From Symbiodinium natans (lineage: Eukaryota; Sar; Dinophyceae; Suessiales; Symbiodiniaceae), in contig CAJNDS010002132.1 of NCBI GenBank assembly GCA_905221605.1, forward strand, positions 531,644-595,643: a stretch of DNA of 64,000 nucleotides, written 5' to 3'. Both the position numbers and the translations under genes were made by a program. Under the pieces are notes generated by a model. It did no database searches and was not told where the DNA came from. It was given only the letters and a program-made list of their open reading frames with translations. Shown here piece after piece: positions 20,275 through 31,488 of this stretch. Positions within the stretch are counted from its first letter, which is position 1, and each line of letters starts with the position of its first letter.

Positions 20275-20565
20275 TGAACCCTGAACCCTAAACCCTAAAC
20301 CCGAAACCCTGAACCCTAAACCCGAAACCCGAAACCCTAAACCCGAAACCCTGAACCCTAAACCCTAAACCCTAAACCCTAAACCCTAAACCCTAAACCC
20401 TAAACCCTAAACCCTAAACCCTAAACCCTAAACCCTAAACCCTAAACCCTAAACCCTAAACCCTAAACCCTAAACCCTAAACCCTAAACCCTAAACCCTA
20501 AACCCTAAACCCTAAACCCTAAACCCTAAACCCTAAACCCTAAACCCTAAACCCTGAACCCTACA
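20275..20565. repeat. Long CCCTAAA array
   Basis: About 41 units, the last 29 or so almost perfect. It faces the TTTAGGG array at 20645 across a 73-nt island, forming a large inverted repeat. Confidence 0.95.
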
Positions 20566-20638
20566 CGCTTCCTTGAAGACCGCGGCATTGCTTTGCCAGC
20601 TCCGGGCGCTGGTGTTGGCGGCAAAGGGCCCTGGGCAG
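20566..20638 (+). CDS. Exon-like island between opposing telomere arrays
   Basis: Frame RFLEDRGIALPAPGAGVGGK then GPWA ends at CAG before GTATAGTTTAG, a good donor. The last 22 nt (20617-20638) recur with one mismatch at 35811-35832, and 16 nt recur exactly at 34394-34409, always beside telomere-like DNA. No acceptor is visible upstream. Confidence 0.35.
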
Positions 20639-20644
20639 GTATAG

Positions 20645-21110
20645 TTTAGGGTTTAGGGTTTAGGGTTTGGGGTTTAGGGTTTAGGGTTTAGGGTTTAGGA
20701 TTTAGGGTTTAGGCTTTAGGGCTTTAGGGTTTTAGGGTTTTAGGGTTTTAGGGTTTTAGGGTTTCAGGGTTTCAGGGTTTCAGGGTTTCAGGGCTTCAGG
20801 ATTTCAGGGTTTCAGGGTTTCAGGGTTTCAGGGTTTTAGGGTTTTAGGGTTTCAGGGTTTCAGGGTTTCAGGGTTTTTGGGGTTTTAGGGTTTTAGGGTT
20901 TTAGGGTTTTAGGGTTTTAGGGTTTTAGGGTTTTAGGGTTTTAGGGTTTTAGGGTTTTAGGGTTTTAGGGTTTTAGGGTTTTAGGGTTTTAGGGCTTTAG
21001 GGCTTTAGGGCTTTAGGGCTTTAGGGTTTTATAGGGTTTGAGGGTTTAGGGTCTCTGGGGGTTTATGGGGTTCATAGGGTTTATAGGGTTCATAGGGTTT
21101 ATAGGGTTTA
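20645..21110. repeat. TTTAGGG array passing into 8-mer TTTTAGGG / TTTCAGGG arrays
   Basis: Heptamers (20645-20710) are followed by about 40 octamers in sub-blocks: TTTTAGGG, TTTCAGGG, TTTTAGGG again, then GCTTTAGG. Variant clustering indicates local amplification. Confidence 0.95.
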
Positions 21111-22655
21111 CAGACCTGATAGTTTGGGTTTTAACCTTTTAGGGTTTTGGTGCTTTTGGGGTTTATAGGGTTTATAATTGGTGCTTTTAGGGCTTTGGCT
21201 TTATGGGGTTTAGGGTTTCGGATTTGGGGCCTGTCGTTTCTGGCGTTTGGGGATGTTAGGATTTTGGGTTTGGGGTTTGGTGTTTAGAGTGCCTGAGCGG
21301 TTGGCATTGTCAATCGTCTGAGTTTCATCAGACGTCGGAACTCCTCAGCCCTAAACCCTAAATCCTAAACCCTCAACCCTCAACCCTCAAACCTAAACCC
21401 TAAACCCTAAACCCTAAACCCTAAACCCTGAACCCTAAACCCTGAACCCTGAGCCTTGATGTTGCCGTGCTGGTTTAGAGTGCACTGGCGCCATGCCCAA
21501 TCCGTACAGAACCTTAAGCCGCAAAACCAGGAAGCCCCGAAACTCCTGGGTTTCCCTACTACCCCCCTTTAGGGTTTAGGGTTTAGGGTTTAGGGTTTAG
21601 GGTTTAGGGTTTAGGGTTTAGGGTTTCCGGTTTCCCCCCTCTATACTACCCCCGCCCCCCTGGTTTAGGGTTTAGGGTTTAGCCCCCCCCCCCCAGCTTG
21701 ATAAGAGGGCTTACCAAGAAGGAGCCTTAATAATTAGGAATCGGGCTGTTTTTTTTTGAGGGGGGATTCTTCTAGGGGTCTTAATAATTAGGAATAGGGT
21801 TTTTCTGGGGGGGATGATTATAATATAATTATATATGGTTTAGGGTTTAGGGTCCTGAACTTTAAACCCTGGACTCGGGAACCACACACACGGGTCGCTC
21901 CACGAGAGGAATAAGACCTTGCGGCCTAGGCCGCTGGAGCTTCGGGATTAGGGTTTTGTGTCGTAGCTTTGGGGTGTATATAGGGTTTGGGGTTTAGGGT
22001 TTGCAAAACCTACACCCCCGAATTAACGTTTTGCAAACATCAAGAGGCCTGGTTTTGCATGCACTGCTCCGCGTCAAAGGCGCGCATGAACTCGTCCGCC
22101 TTCCCATGGAGGGCTGTAGTAGGGAACAGGCCTCGGGTGTTTCGGGGCTTCTTTAGGGTCTAGGGTTTAGGGTTTAGGGTCTAGGGTTTAGGGTTTAGGG
22201 TTTATAGGGTTTAGGGTTTAGGGCTTAGGGCTTAGGGCTTAGGGCTTAGGGCTTAGGGCTTAGGGCTTAGGGCTTAGGGCTTAGGGTTTAAAGTTTAGGG
22301 TTTAGGGTTTAGGGTTTAGGGTTTAGGGTTTAGGGTTTAGGGTTTAGGGTTTAGGGTTTAGGGTTTAGGGTTTAGGGTTTAGGGTGCTGGGAAGCAAGGC
22401 TCAATTCCTTTGAGCTCGTCTTGTGTGCTTTGTGGCTTAGATGTCTCTGGGGTCAGGCTTCTCTAGCCCCAAGGGCCCAAGACCCCAGTACCTGAAGCTT
22501 TCACTTCATCTGTTTAAGGAGGCACCAGGACCTGGTTATTTTGGGGGGTTTTGGGCCCTTTAAGTAACACTTGGTGTGCCGAAGGACCTTCTGACTTCTG
22601 GCACTCCGATCTTGGGAGCTTCAGGAACCCTATGAACCCTAAACCCTCAACCCCA
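21111..22655. repeat. Array-dominated stretch
   Basis: CCCTCAA and CCCTAAA units (21345-21450), TTTAGGG units (21570-21630), a mixed block of TTTAGGG, GGGCTTA and TTTAGGG (22150-22385), and unique pieces at 21100-21345, 21840-22140 and 22390-22650 without a convincing frame. Confidence 0.7.
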
Positions 22656-23330
22656 AAGCCTAAACCCTAAACCCTAAACCCTAAACCCTAAACCCTAAAC
22701 CCTAAACCCTAAACCCTAGACCCTAAACCCTAAACCCTAAACCCTAAACCCTAAACCCTGACATGTTCGGAATATCCAACGCTGAGCTTGCTCAGAGGCA
22801 GGGTTTAGGGTTTAGGGTTTAGGGTGTAGGGTTTAGGGTTTAGGGTTTAGGGTATTGGCTTTGGGGTTGAGGGTTTAGGGTTTAGGGTTTAGGGTCCCTA
22901 TACCCAAAACGCTAAAGGTACCCTCGGGGGTTGGTGTCTTTGTTGAAACCGCGAATTCCCCAAAATCTGGCTGGTTTTTAGTGGGGAATGAGGGAATTCC
23001 GGCCCTATGTAATCCCTTAAAGGGCATATATAGGGCCCTCATTCCCCTAGACCCAGGAGTAACCTAGGAAATCGAAAGGGTACCCTTTTTGGTTTAAAGG
23101 GGATGATGAGGGAATCTACACGCTAAAAAGAAAAAACAAAGGGCTTAGTCCGGGTCCAAATCCCTCATTCCCGACTAAGAACCAGGGCGAAAAAGGCAAC
23201 AGGGGACCACTGGACAAGGCTTGAGGGCCACCGCAGTAATGCCGACGCATGGCACGGGCTTTAGGGTTTAGGCTTTTGGGCTTTGGTTTAGGGGTTTAGG
23301 GTTTAGGGTTTAGGGTTTGGGGTTTAGGGT
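22656..23330. repeat. Arrays plus a family D element
   Basis: CCCTAAA array (22658-22765), short island, TTTAGGG arrays (22803-22895), then unique sequence. A family D copy begins at about 23050 (GACCCAGGAGTAACCTAGGA) and runs to about 23160. Its neighbour 22980-23048 contains a short inverted arrangement of GAATGAGGGAATTCC and GGGCCCTCATTCC. Confidence 0.65.
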
Positions 23331-24300
23331 TTAGGGTTTAGGGTTTAGGGCACCGTTTAACCCCAAAGCCGACAGAGCAGCAGCGATTACAGACCCCAAA
23401 AATGCGCCCACAAATTGGTGCCCTAAACTTTCACGACTACGCGACTCAAGGCACGACGCGGCAACAGAAGTCCCAAAACCCTGCCTTACTTCTAGAAACA
23501 CCCAGTTCATCAAGGGATGAAGACTCGTACCCCTAAGGTCGTACTCTACAGGCTCCCCTAAAATGCTTCCTGTATGGCCCTTATACTACCTTAGGGATCT
23601 GCAAAAAGGGTCCCCAAAACCCAAGGGTACAAACCCTGAGGGTCCAAAGTAGAACCCCATGAGTTAAAGAATTGTTTCGTTCCCTTCTTCCCTCAGGAAG
23701 AGAATGTAATGTTTTAAAGGTAAACTATTGGTCCACTCTATGGAGTAGGTTCTGTTGTCTAAGGCCTAACACCTACACCATACAACCAACAAAATCCCAA
23801 CGGCCCTAAAAACCCCAAACCCCAAACCCAAACCCAAAACCCTAAACCCCAAATCCTCGAAAGCCACAGGCCTCACGCATCTCCAAGCGCTGCAGATGTC
23901 GAATGGCCTGTAGACAAGCGTGGCCCTAGGTTCTGGGTTCAGGGTTTCGGGGTTAGGGTCTCGGGTCGAGGGTTTAAGATGTAGGACTTAAGGCTATTGT
24001 GTGCTATGGCTTTCCTGCCTCGGGGCTTTGGAGACTTTAGGGCCTTTGAGCTTATCAGGGCTTCAGGGCTGCAGAGTTTGCACCATAAACTCCCCCCCGC
24101 CTTCCCCAACCCGAAATACAGGTTGTAGGGCTTTGGGAACCCTAAACCCTAAACCCTAAGTGAGCCCTGAACCCGAAACCCTAAACCCTAAATGTTAAAC
24201 CCTAAGCCCTAAACCCTAAATTTTGAACCGTAAACCTGAACCCTAAACCCTAAACCCTAAACCCTAAACCCTAAACCCTAAACCCTAAACCCTGAACCCA
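23331..24300. other. Mixed unique and repeat sequence
   Basis: A 60-codon minus frame (23331-23513) is open and ends in repeat; support is weak. CCCTAAA units occupy about 24135-24300. Remaining pieces are unique without a clear gene. Confidence 0.5.
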
Positions 24301-24372
24301 GCACCGTTTGCGCCTCCAGGTCTTTGGCCTTCAAAGCCTCCTCGCGAGACCTCCCAACGTCCACATCGGGTT
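24301..24372. other. 72-bp island between opposing arrays, open on both strands
   Basis: Plus: CCCAG then HRLRLQVFGLQSLLARPPNV up to GGGTTTAG. Minus: DVDVGRSREEALKAKDLEAQ then TVL up to GGTGCTGG. The minus peptide looks more like real protein, but splice motifs favour plus. Left undecided. Confidence 0.35.
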
Positions 24373-24900
24373 TAGGGTTTAGGGTTTAGGGTTTAGGGCT
24401 TAGGGCTTAGGGTTTGAGGGTTTAGGGTTTAGGGTTTAGGGTTTAGGGTTTAGGGTTTAGGGTTTAGGGTTTAGGAGTTTAGGAGTTTGAGGGTTTGAGG
24501 GGTTTGAGGGTTTTAGGGTTTGAGGGTTTTAGGGTTTGAGGGTTTGAGGGGTTTGAGGGTTTTAGGGTTTGAGGGTTTTAGGGTTTGAGGGTTTGAGGGT
24601 TTGAGGGTTTTAGGGTTTGAGGGTTTTAGGGTTTGAGGGTTTTAGGGTTTTAGGGTTTGAGGGTTTTAGGGTTTGAGGGATTTTTCGGGTTTTAGGTTTT
24701 TAGGGTTGGAGGGTTTGAGGGTTTGAGGGTTTGAGGGTTTTAGGGTTTTAGGGTTGTAGGGTTTTAGAGTTGTAGGGTTTTAGGGTTTTAGGGTTTGAGG
24801 GTTTGAGGGTTTTAGGGTTTGAGGGTTTAGGGTGTAGGGTTTAGGGGTTTGGGTTTGGGGATTAGGGTTAAGGGTTTAGGGTTTTAGGTGTTGCTTGAAG
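24373..24900. repeat. TTTAGGG array passing into TTTGAGGG / TTTTAGGG 8-mers
   Basis: Heptamers to about 24480, then about 45 octamers alternating TTTGAGGG and TTTTAGGG. Confidence 0.95.
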
Positions 24901-26548
24901 GTTCCCGTTAGAATTTTACGCAGTTGCCAGCCGTGTAGCATGCAAGTTGTTCAAACCCTAAACCCTGAACCCTAAACCCTAAACCCTAAACCCTAAGCCC
25001 TAAGCCCCAAGCCGTAAGCACGAAACCCTAAACCCTAAACCCTGAAGTCAAGGGTTCGGATGTCAAACGGGTTTGGGGACTTGGGGTGGCACTTGGAACT
25101 CAAATTGTCTTCGCCATCGCCTCTCAAAAACGCGTGCACTGGGCAGTTTCCCCGCAACATACTTTTAGGATTTAGGCGTTAGGCTTTAGGGTTTAGGGTT
25201 TAGGGTTTCGGGGAAGCTGAACTCTGAAAGGAGAAAGTGCTGCCCGAAAGGGAATGCTTTCCAGACGCCTTTCCCGGTCGTTTAGCTGGCAGACTGGTTT
25301 AGGGTTTAGGGTTTAGGGTTTAGGGTTTAGAGTTTAGAGTTTAGGGTTTAGGGTTTAGGGTTTAAGAGAAAAACGTGAGAACAGCAGCAATCATTCATTC
25401 ACAGTCCTGTCTGCGTAGAAGCAACCCTAAACCCTAAACCCTACACCCTAAACCCTAAACCCTACACCCCTTTTCCATGGCAGTCTTTCGCCATGTCTTA
25501 CGGCTTGCCCATGGGATGCATAAGGACCTCTTGGCCGTCTTTGCGCCTGCGGATTCCGCGAAACGCCTTGTCAGCCCCTATGCCTCCAGGCCCAAAATCT
25601 GAAACCTAAGCCGCTAACCCCCCCCCCCCCCACCCCCCCAACCGCCTAAACCGTTGTAAGCCCTTGAACTCAACAGGCCCTAAAACCGACAGGGTTACGG
25701 GCTCAGGGCCTTAGTGATGGCTTTTGGTCTAATGCAAACCCTAAACCTGAAACCTAAACCAGAAACCCTAACCCCTCCTAATCCCGAACCCCCCCCCCCC
25801 AGCCTCCCACAGAAAGCGCCCGGGTAACCGAAAGCAGGGCTACCACCGGAACTCTTAAACAGACCATGATATGGGGTTAAGGGGTTCAGGGTTTAGGGCT
25901 TTGGGTTTAGGGAATGCCCTGTCTGAAGCCATTTGAGTGCAAGCCCTGAAGGACTCCAAGCGAAAGCAAAGTTCCGAGTTTCAGGATTCAAAGTTTAGGG
26001 TTTAGGGTTTAGGGTAAGCGGTTGGTTACATGGTCCTATACAATGCGCCCTTAAGAGGGGAACCTCTCCTCGAAGCCCTTAAACCTGGAGGGTTTTGACA
26101 AGGGTTTGGGTTTAGGGTTTAGGGTTTAGGGTTTAGGGTTTAGGGTTTAGGGTTTAGGGTTTAGGGTTTAGGGTTTAGGGTTTTAGGGTTTAGGGTTTAA
26201 GGGTTTAGGGTTAGGTTAGGGTTTAGGGTTTAGGGTTTAGGGTTTAGGGTTTAGGGTTAGGGTTTGGGTTTAGGGTTTAGGGTTTAGGGTTTTTAGGGTT
26301 CGGGTTTGGGTTTAGGGTTTAGGGTTTAGGGTTAGGGTTTAGGGTTTAGGGTTAGGGTTTATTAGGGTTTAGGGTTTATTAGGGTTTAGGGTTTATTAGG
26401 GTTTAGGGTTTATTAGGGTTTAGGGTTTAGGGTTTAGGGTTTAGGGTTCAGGGTTTAGGGTTCAGGGTTCAGGGTTCAGGGTTCAGGGTTCAGGGTTCAG
26501 GGTTCAGGGTTCAGGGTTCAGGGTTCAGGGTCTATCTAGGGTTTAGGG
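24901..26548. repeat. Array-rich stretch with small islands
   Basis: Unique island 25043-25175 is open in several frames (plus VKRVWGLGVALGTQIVFAIA; minus AGKLPSARVFERRWRRQFEF) and cannot be assigned. C-runs lie at 25618-25632 and 25790. A long TTTAGGG array with unit-length changes (26105-26445) passes into GGGTTCA units (26445-26530). Confidence 0.7.
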
Positions 26549-26664
26549 TAAGCGGTGGCCTGAGGCGGAAGGCCACCCGCAAGCGCAGGTCATCCACATC
26601 GTCCTCAAAGAGTTGGGGCTGAGGCTTTGGGAGTGTAAATGGGCTTCGGGCTTTTGGGGGAGGC
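26549..26664 (-). CDS. Exon-like island, acidic and basic helix
   Basis: Minus-strand frame of about 38 codons: KARSPFTLPKPQPQLFEDDV then DDLRLRVAFRLRPPL. The plus strand is stopped in its best frame. CTAAG precedes it (possible acceptor) and no GT donor is obvious at the other edge. Both flanking arrays read TTTAGGG on the plus strand, an exception to the usual flank pattern. Confidence 0.35.
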
Positions 26665-27640
26665 TTAGGGTTTAGGGTTTAGGGTTTAGGGTTTAGGGTT
26701 TAGGGTTTAGGGTTTAGGGTTTAGGGTTTAGGGTTTAGGGTTTAGGGTTTAGGGTTTAGGGTTTAGGTCTTATTGCTTAGGGCTTCGGGTTTAGGGTTTA
26801 GGGTTTAGGGTTTCGGGTTTATTAGTGACCACGCGAGACATGGGTCGAAACCCCCTGGGCCTCCACCCCTGCTTGAGAGTAGGCGCCCCAGGCGAAGATG
26901 TTGGGGGTGTAGAAGCCTGGGCTTAGGGTTTAGGGTTTAGTTCAGGGTTTAGGGTTGAGGTGTTAGGGTTTAGGGTTAGGGTTCAGGGTTCAGGGTTCAG
27001 GGTTCAGGGTTCAGGGTTCAGGGTTTAGGGATAAGGGTTTGGGGAGCAGGGTCTGGAGTTCGGGTTTAGGGATTAGAGCGCTTGTATTCGAAACTTTCAA
27101 AGAGTCCACACTTTACTCTAAGCCCTGACCCTAAACCATTGCCCAGGCGGGGCGCGGAGGTTTAGGGTTTAGGGGTAGTTTAGGGTTTATAGGGTTTAGG
27201 GGTTTAGAGTTATGAGCCCCCCCCCCCCCCCAACCACTTATGCCCATGGAAGGGTTTAGGGTTTAGGGTTTAGGGTTTAGGGTTTAGGGTTCAGGGTTCA
27301 GGGTTCAGGGTTCAGGGTTCAGGGTTCAGGGTTCAGGGTTCAGGGTTCAGGGTTCAGGGTTCAGGGTTTAGGGTTTAGGGTTTAGGGTTCCAGCCCCCCC
27401 GCCCCCCGGTTTCTTCCCTTCTCAGCCCAAACGCCCCTCCCAACTCCCCTTCTCTTTGGTGTGGTGGGGAGTTAGGCTTACGGTTTAGGGTTTAGGGTTT
27501 AGGGCTGAGGGTTGAGGGTTTAGGGTTTAGGGTTTGGGTTCTAAGGTGGGGGTTGTGGGTTGTAGGACTTAGGGTTTCAGTGGGGTTTTAAGGCTTGAGG
27601 GTTTGAGGGGTGGTTTTCGCTTGAGGGTGTCCCCTGTCAA
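26665..27640. repeat. TTTAGGG and GGGTTCA arrays
   Basis: Perfect TTTAGGG array (26665-26768), unique piece (26820-26920), GGGTTCA run (26985-27030), C-run (27216-27230), TTTAGGG plus about 11 GGGTTCA units (27250-27390). No gene. Confidence 0.85.
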
Positions 27641-27795
27641 AGGGGAGATTCCAGAGTTGCTACATCTCACATCGGTTTATCGAGCACGGATACCGCTGTC
27701 CTTCGTTGTTCGCTCTTAACACTTGATCGAGAAAAATCACTTGGAGGGGGCGCTTCTCTCCATGTTTCTTAAGACATTTTCCATAATATGGACAA

Positions 27796-28122
27796 GTGTC
27801 TTGTGCGTTTACTTACTTAAATTTGAAAAGTGTGTGTGTGTGTGTGTATGTGCATATGTGTCATTTGCTACTTAGGTCAACCCCACATACCCTAAGCTGG
27901 GTTTCCCCGACGGTTGAGCAATCGAATGTCGCTGTCGCAGGAGGCCGCGAAGATGGAGGGAAGCCGCTTCGGCTCCTGGCATGCGAGTCAGGGTTGCTAG
28001 TTCATGGTTGGGATACCATTAACAAATTGAATTCACATTCCTTATTGGGCTTGAGTACCCTTAAAAATGTAAAATGCTACCCAACTTTGACAAAGGTTGT
28101 AGGGTTTAGGTTTACAGTTTAG
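27796..28122 (+). CDS. Exon-like frame of 108 codons, unknown
   Basis: The protein-like part is about 27900-28100: VEQSNVAVAGGREDGGKPLR then LLACESGLLVHGWDTINKLN and continuing. It follows a TG microsatellite (27830-27850) and ends in repeat. AG before 27897 could be an acceptor and GTTGTAGGG the donor. The island 27640-28100 is unusually long for this region. The family is not recognised. Confidence 0.4.
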   Translation: MSCAFTYLNLKSVCVCVYVHMCHLLLRSTPHTLSWVSPTVEQSNVAVAGGREDGGKPLRLLACESGLLVHGWDTINKLNSHSLLGLSTLKNVKCYPTLTKVVGFRFTV

Positions 28123-30173
28123 GGTTTCGGTGTTGAGGGGTTTAGGGGCTGGTTTAGGGGTTGAGGGTTCAGGGCTTTCAGGGGCTTGAGCTTTGGGGTT
28201 TAGGGCCTTGGGTTTGGATGAAGGTTGAGGGCTCAGGGAGTCGCAGGGCTCAGCGGCTTGGGAGAGTAGTCTAGGTTTGTACGGTTCAGGGTGTGGGGGT
28301 TGAGAGTTAGGGCCTCATAAGGTTGGGGGCTTACGGGTTCTAGGCTTCTCCGGGGTCCTGTAGGGATTTAAACTTCGGATGTAGGGTTTAGGGTTCAGGG
28401 TTTAGGGTTTAGGGTTTTAGGGTTTTAGGGTTTAGGGTTTAGGGTTTTAGGGTTTAGGGTTTAGGGCTTAGGGTTTAGGGTTTAGGGTTTAGGGTTTAGG
28501 GTTTAGGGTTTAGGGTTTAGGGTTTAGGGTTTAGGGTCTAGGGTTTAGGGTTTAGGGTTTAGGGTTTAGGGTTTACGGTTCGGGGCCCTCTCAAAGTGTC
28601 CTGCAGCTCTCCGCAGCCGGATTCCTAAATCCACCCTGATCCCCAAACCCCTGGGCTGTTCACCAACCCTAAACCCTAAACCCTAAACCCTAAACCCTAA
28701 ACCCCAAACCCTAAACCCAGAAAAGCAGCTGGGTAGTTCTCCAGAAGCCCTAAACTCTAAACCCCAAAGTCCCCGAACCCTGTACCCTAAACCCTAAACC
28801 CTGATCCTAAACCCTAAAAACCCTAGAAACCCTGAAAACTCTAAAAACCCAAAAAACCCGGAACCCTCAAAACTGCTCAGCCAGCGTAGGAGTGAGACTT
28901 AACCTCAAACCCTGAACCCTAAACCCTAAACCTCAAACCCTAAACCCGTAACCTTTAACCCTAAACCCTAAACCCTAAACCCTAAACCCTAAACCCTAAA
29001 CCCCCAAAGGCCGGCTTAGGAGTGAGACTCAAAGTTCTCAGTGCCTTGTCCGGTGGCGCCGAGGGGCCCTCCGGGATGCGAGGTTTAGGGTTTAGGGTTT
29101 AGGGTTTAGGGTTTAGGGTTTAGGGTTTCGGGTTTAGGATTTAGGGTTTCGGGTTTAGGGTAATACGGTTGAAGGTTAGGGTTCAGGGTTGAGGGTTTAG
29201 GGTTGCAGTTGGGGCTTGAAGGTTTAGGGCAAGTCCAGGGTTTAGGAATTAGGGTGTAGGGCTTAAAGCTTAAGGTTTAGGGTTTGAAGGTTTAGGGGGT
29301 AGGGTTGAGGGCCGTACCAGTGTTGAAAGAGCCTAGGCCTAGACCCTCAAGCCACCAAACCCCAACCACCCCTTGTTTGATATGAGGAATCGAATCTCAT
29401 CTCGAAACGACGGGAAGCATCCGAGACCCTAAACTCTAAACCCTAAACCCTAAACCCTGAACCCTAAACCCTAAACCCTAAACCCTAAACCCTTTAACCC
29501 TTTAACCCTTTAAACCCTAAACCCTAAATCTCAGGAATTGATGGGGTTCCCGTTCCGGACTTCCCCGAACTAGGATGGCCCTTAAAGCCCTCTGAAAAAA
29601 GAGAGAGAGAGAGAGATATATATATATATATGTGGGTTTAGGGTTTAGGGTTTAGGGTTTAGGGTTTAGGGTTTAGGGTTTAGGGTTTAGGGTTTAGGGT
29701 TTAGGGTCTAGGGTTTAGGGTTTAGGGTTATACTCTAACCCCTAAACCCTGAACCCTAAACTCAAAATCCTACACCCTGAACCCTCTTAAAACCAATAAC
29801 GTAGGAGCCTGAAAAATTTGAATAGTTTTTTTTTGGGGGGGGGATTTTGGTATAATACAAAGGGGCCATAGGGGAACATTCTCAGAAATTATTCCGACCC
29901 CTAAATTACGGGGTAAGGCCCACCCTAAGCCCTAAACCCTAAACCCTAAACCCTAAACCCTAAACCCTAAACCCTAAACCCTAAACCCTAAACCTGTGAG
30001 TTTCCTGGCGGGTTTAGGGGGATCATCGTGAGGGCAAACTCATGGTCCCCAATGACCCATGACTCCACAGGCCGTGGGGGTTTAACCCCGAAAACCCTCA
30101 ACCCTCAGCCCTGAACCCTAAACCCTAAACCCTAAACCCTAAACCCTAAACCCTAAACCCTAAACCCTACTTT
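28123..30173. repeat. Array-dominated stretch
   Basis: Loose GGGTTTA units (28100-28390), TTTAGGG array (28385-28575), CCCTAAA blocks (28665-29005), TTTAGGG (29085-29140), CCCTAAA (29425-29525), a GA/TA microsatellite (29597-29632) abutting TTTAGGG (29635-29735), and CCCTAAA (29930-29995, 30110-30170). No gene is supported. Confidence 0.8.
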
Positions 30174-30277
30174 CGCCCTTGAGACGCCACACGGTCGGTC
30201 GACCTGCCTCTTCGGCGGAGAGCCTCTGAGGTGAGGTGATCAAGCTGGAGGGGGCCATTAGGGAGTCCCGAAACCCT
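30174..30277 (-). CDS. Exon-like island, copy 1
   Basis: Minus-strand frame MAPSSLITSPQRLSAEEAGR then PTVWRLKGES ends at AAAGTAGGG, a donor at the start of a TTTAGGG array (minus sense). Both flanks are TTTAGGG on the coding strand. Most of the island (from 30191) recurs with small changes at 31308-31395. Confidence 0.35.
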
Positions 30278-31307
30278 AAACCCTAAAACCTAAACCCTAA
30301 ACCCTGAATCCTAAACCCTAAACCCTAAAGCCTAGACACCAAATCCTAAACCCCCTCAACACGAGATCCTAATTCCCGAAACCCGAAACCCTAAACAACA
30401 AGTCCTCAACCCCTGCATCCCTAAGGATCCCTAAGCCCTAAACCCTAAACCCTATACCCTAAACCCTAAACCCTAAACCCTGAAGGGCTATTGGGCCCGG
30501 GACGAGGGTCCGCAGAAAGCCAAGCCTAATCCCTGCAAACCCTTTGGGGTTTAGGACTTAGGGTTGAAGTTTTAGGGTGCAGAGTTTAGGGTTTAGGGTT
30601 AAGGGTTTAGGGTTTAAGGTTTAGGGTTTAGGGTTTAGGGTTTAGGGTTTAGGGCTTAGGGATCCTTTGACGCGAGTGAAGCAGGTGGGTACCCTTTCCA
30701 GCAACACAATTTCACAGCTTGCAGGGTTCGCAGCTGAGCGGCTTAGTGGGTGGAGGATCTATGTCTCTGACCCAAATGAGCCGGAAACCCTAAACCCAAG
30801 ACCCTAAACCCTAACCCCTAACCCCTAAACGCCAAAATTCTAAACCTGGAGTCATCGCTTCCCATCAAAACCCGCATAAGCCCTGGAACTGAGTTCCTCA
30901 AAGACAAGGACTAAGACCCTCAGCCCTGAAACTTTGGCCAGTCAGCCCTCAACTTACAAAAGAGCCCAACCGCTGAAAAACACAACCCAAAACCCAAAAC
31001 CCTAGACCCTCAACCCTACACCCTTAAACTGTAGACCCTAACCCTAAACCTTAACCCAACTGCCCTAAACCCGCAACCCGCAACCCTCAACCCTCAACCC
31101 TCAACCCTAAACCCTAGACCGTAACCTAGACTCTACACCAGCAGCTAGACCCTAGACCCTGAACCCTAAACCCGAAACCCTAAACCCCGAACCCTAAACT
31201 TAAATCCTAGCCCTAAACCCCAAGCCCCAAACCCTAAACCCAGCAACCCGAGACTGGGGTGGAGGCCGGCCGATGCTCCCTTGGAGTTCCCTTAAGGCCG
31301 TTTCGAC

Positions 31308-31395
31308 GGTCGGTCGACCTGCCTCTTCGGCGGAGAGCCTCTGAGGTAAGGTGATCAAGCTGGCGGGAGGGGGCCATTAGGGGGTCCCGAAACCC
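31308..31395 (-). pseudogene. Duplicated exon-like island, copy 2
   Basis: Same sequence as 30191-30277 with a few substitutions and a small insertion in the GGGGGCC region that breaks the copy 1 frame. This suggests the duplicate is not under coding constraint. Confidence 0.45.
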
Positions 31396-31488
31396 TAAAC
31401 CCTAAACCCTAAACCCTAAAAGCTAAACGCTAAACCCTAAACCCTGACCCTGGAGTAACGCTAAACCCTAAACCCTGACCCTGGAGTC

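Noticed and set aside
21290-21350. tRNA-like segment (GTGCCTGAGCGGTTGGCA)
   Set aside because: The D-arm-like start is suggestive, but I find no proper anticodon arm, T-loop (GGTTCGAATCC-like) or acceptor pairing.
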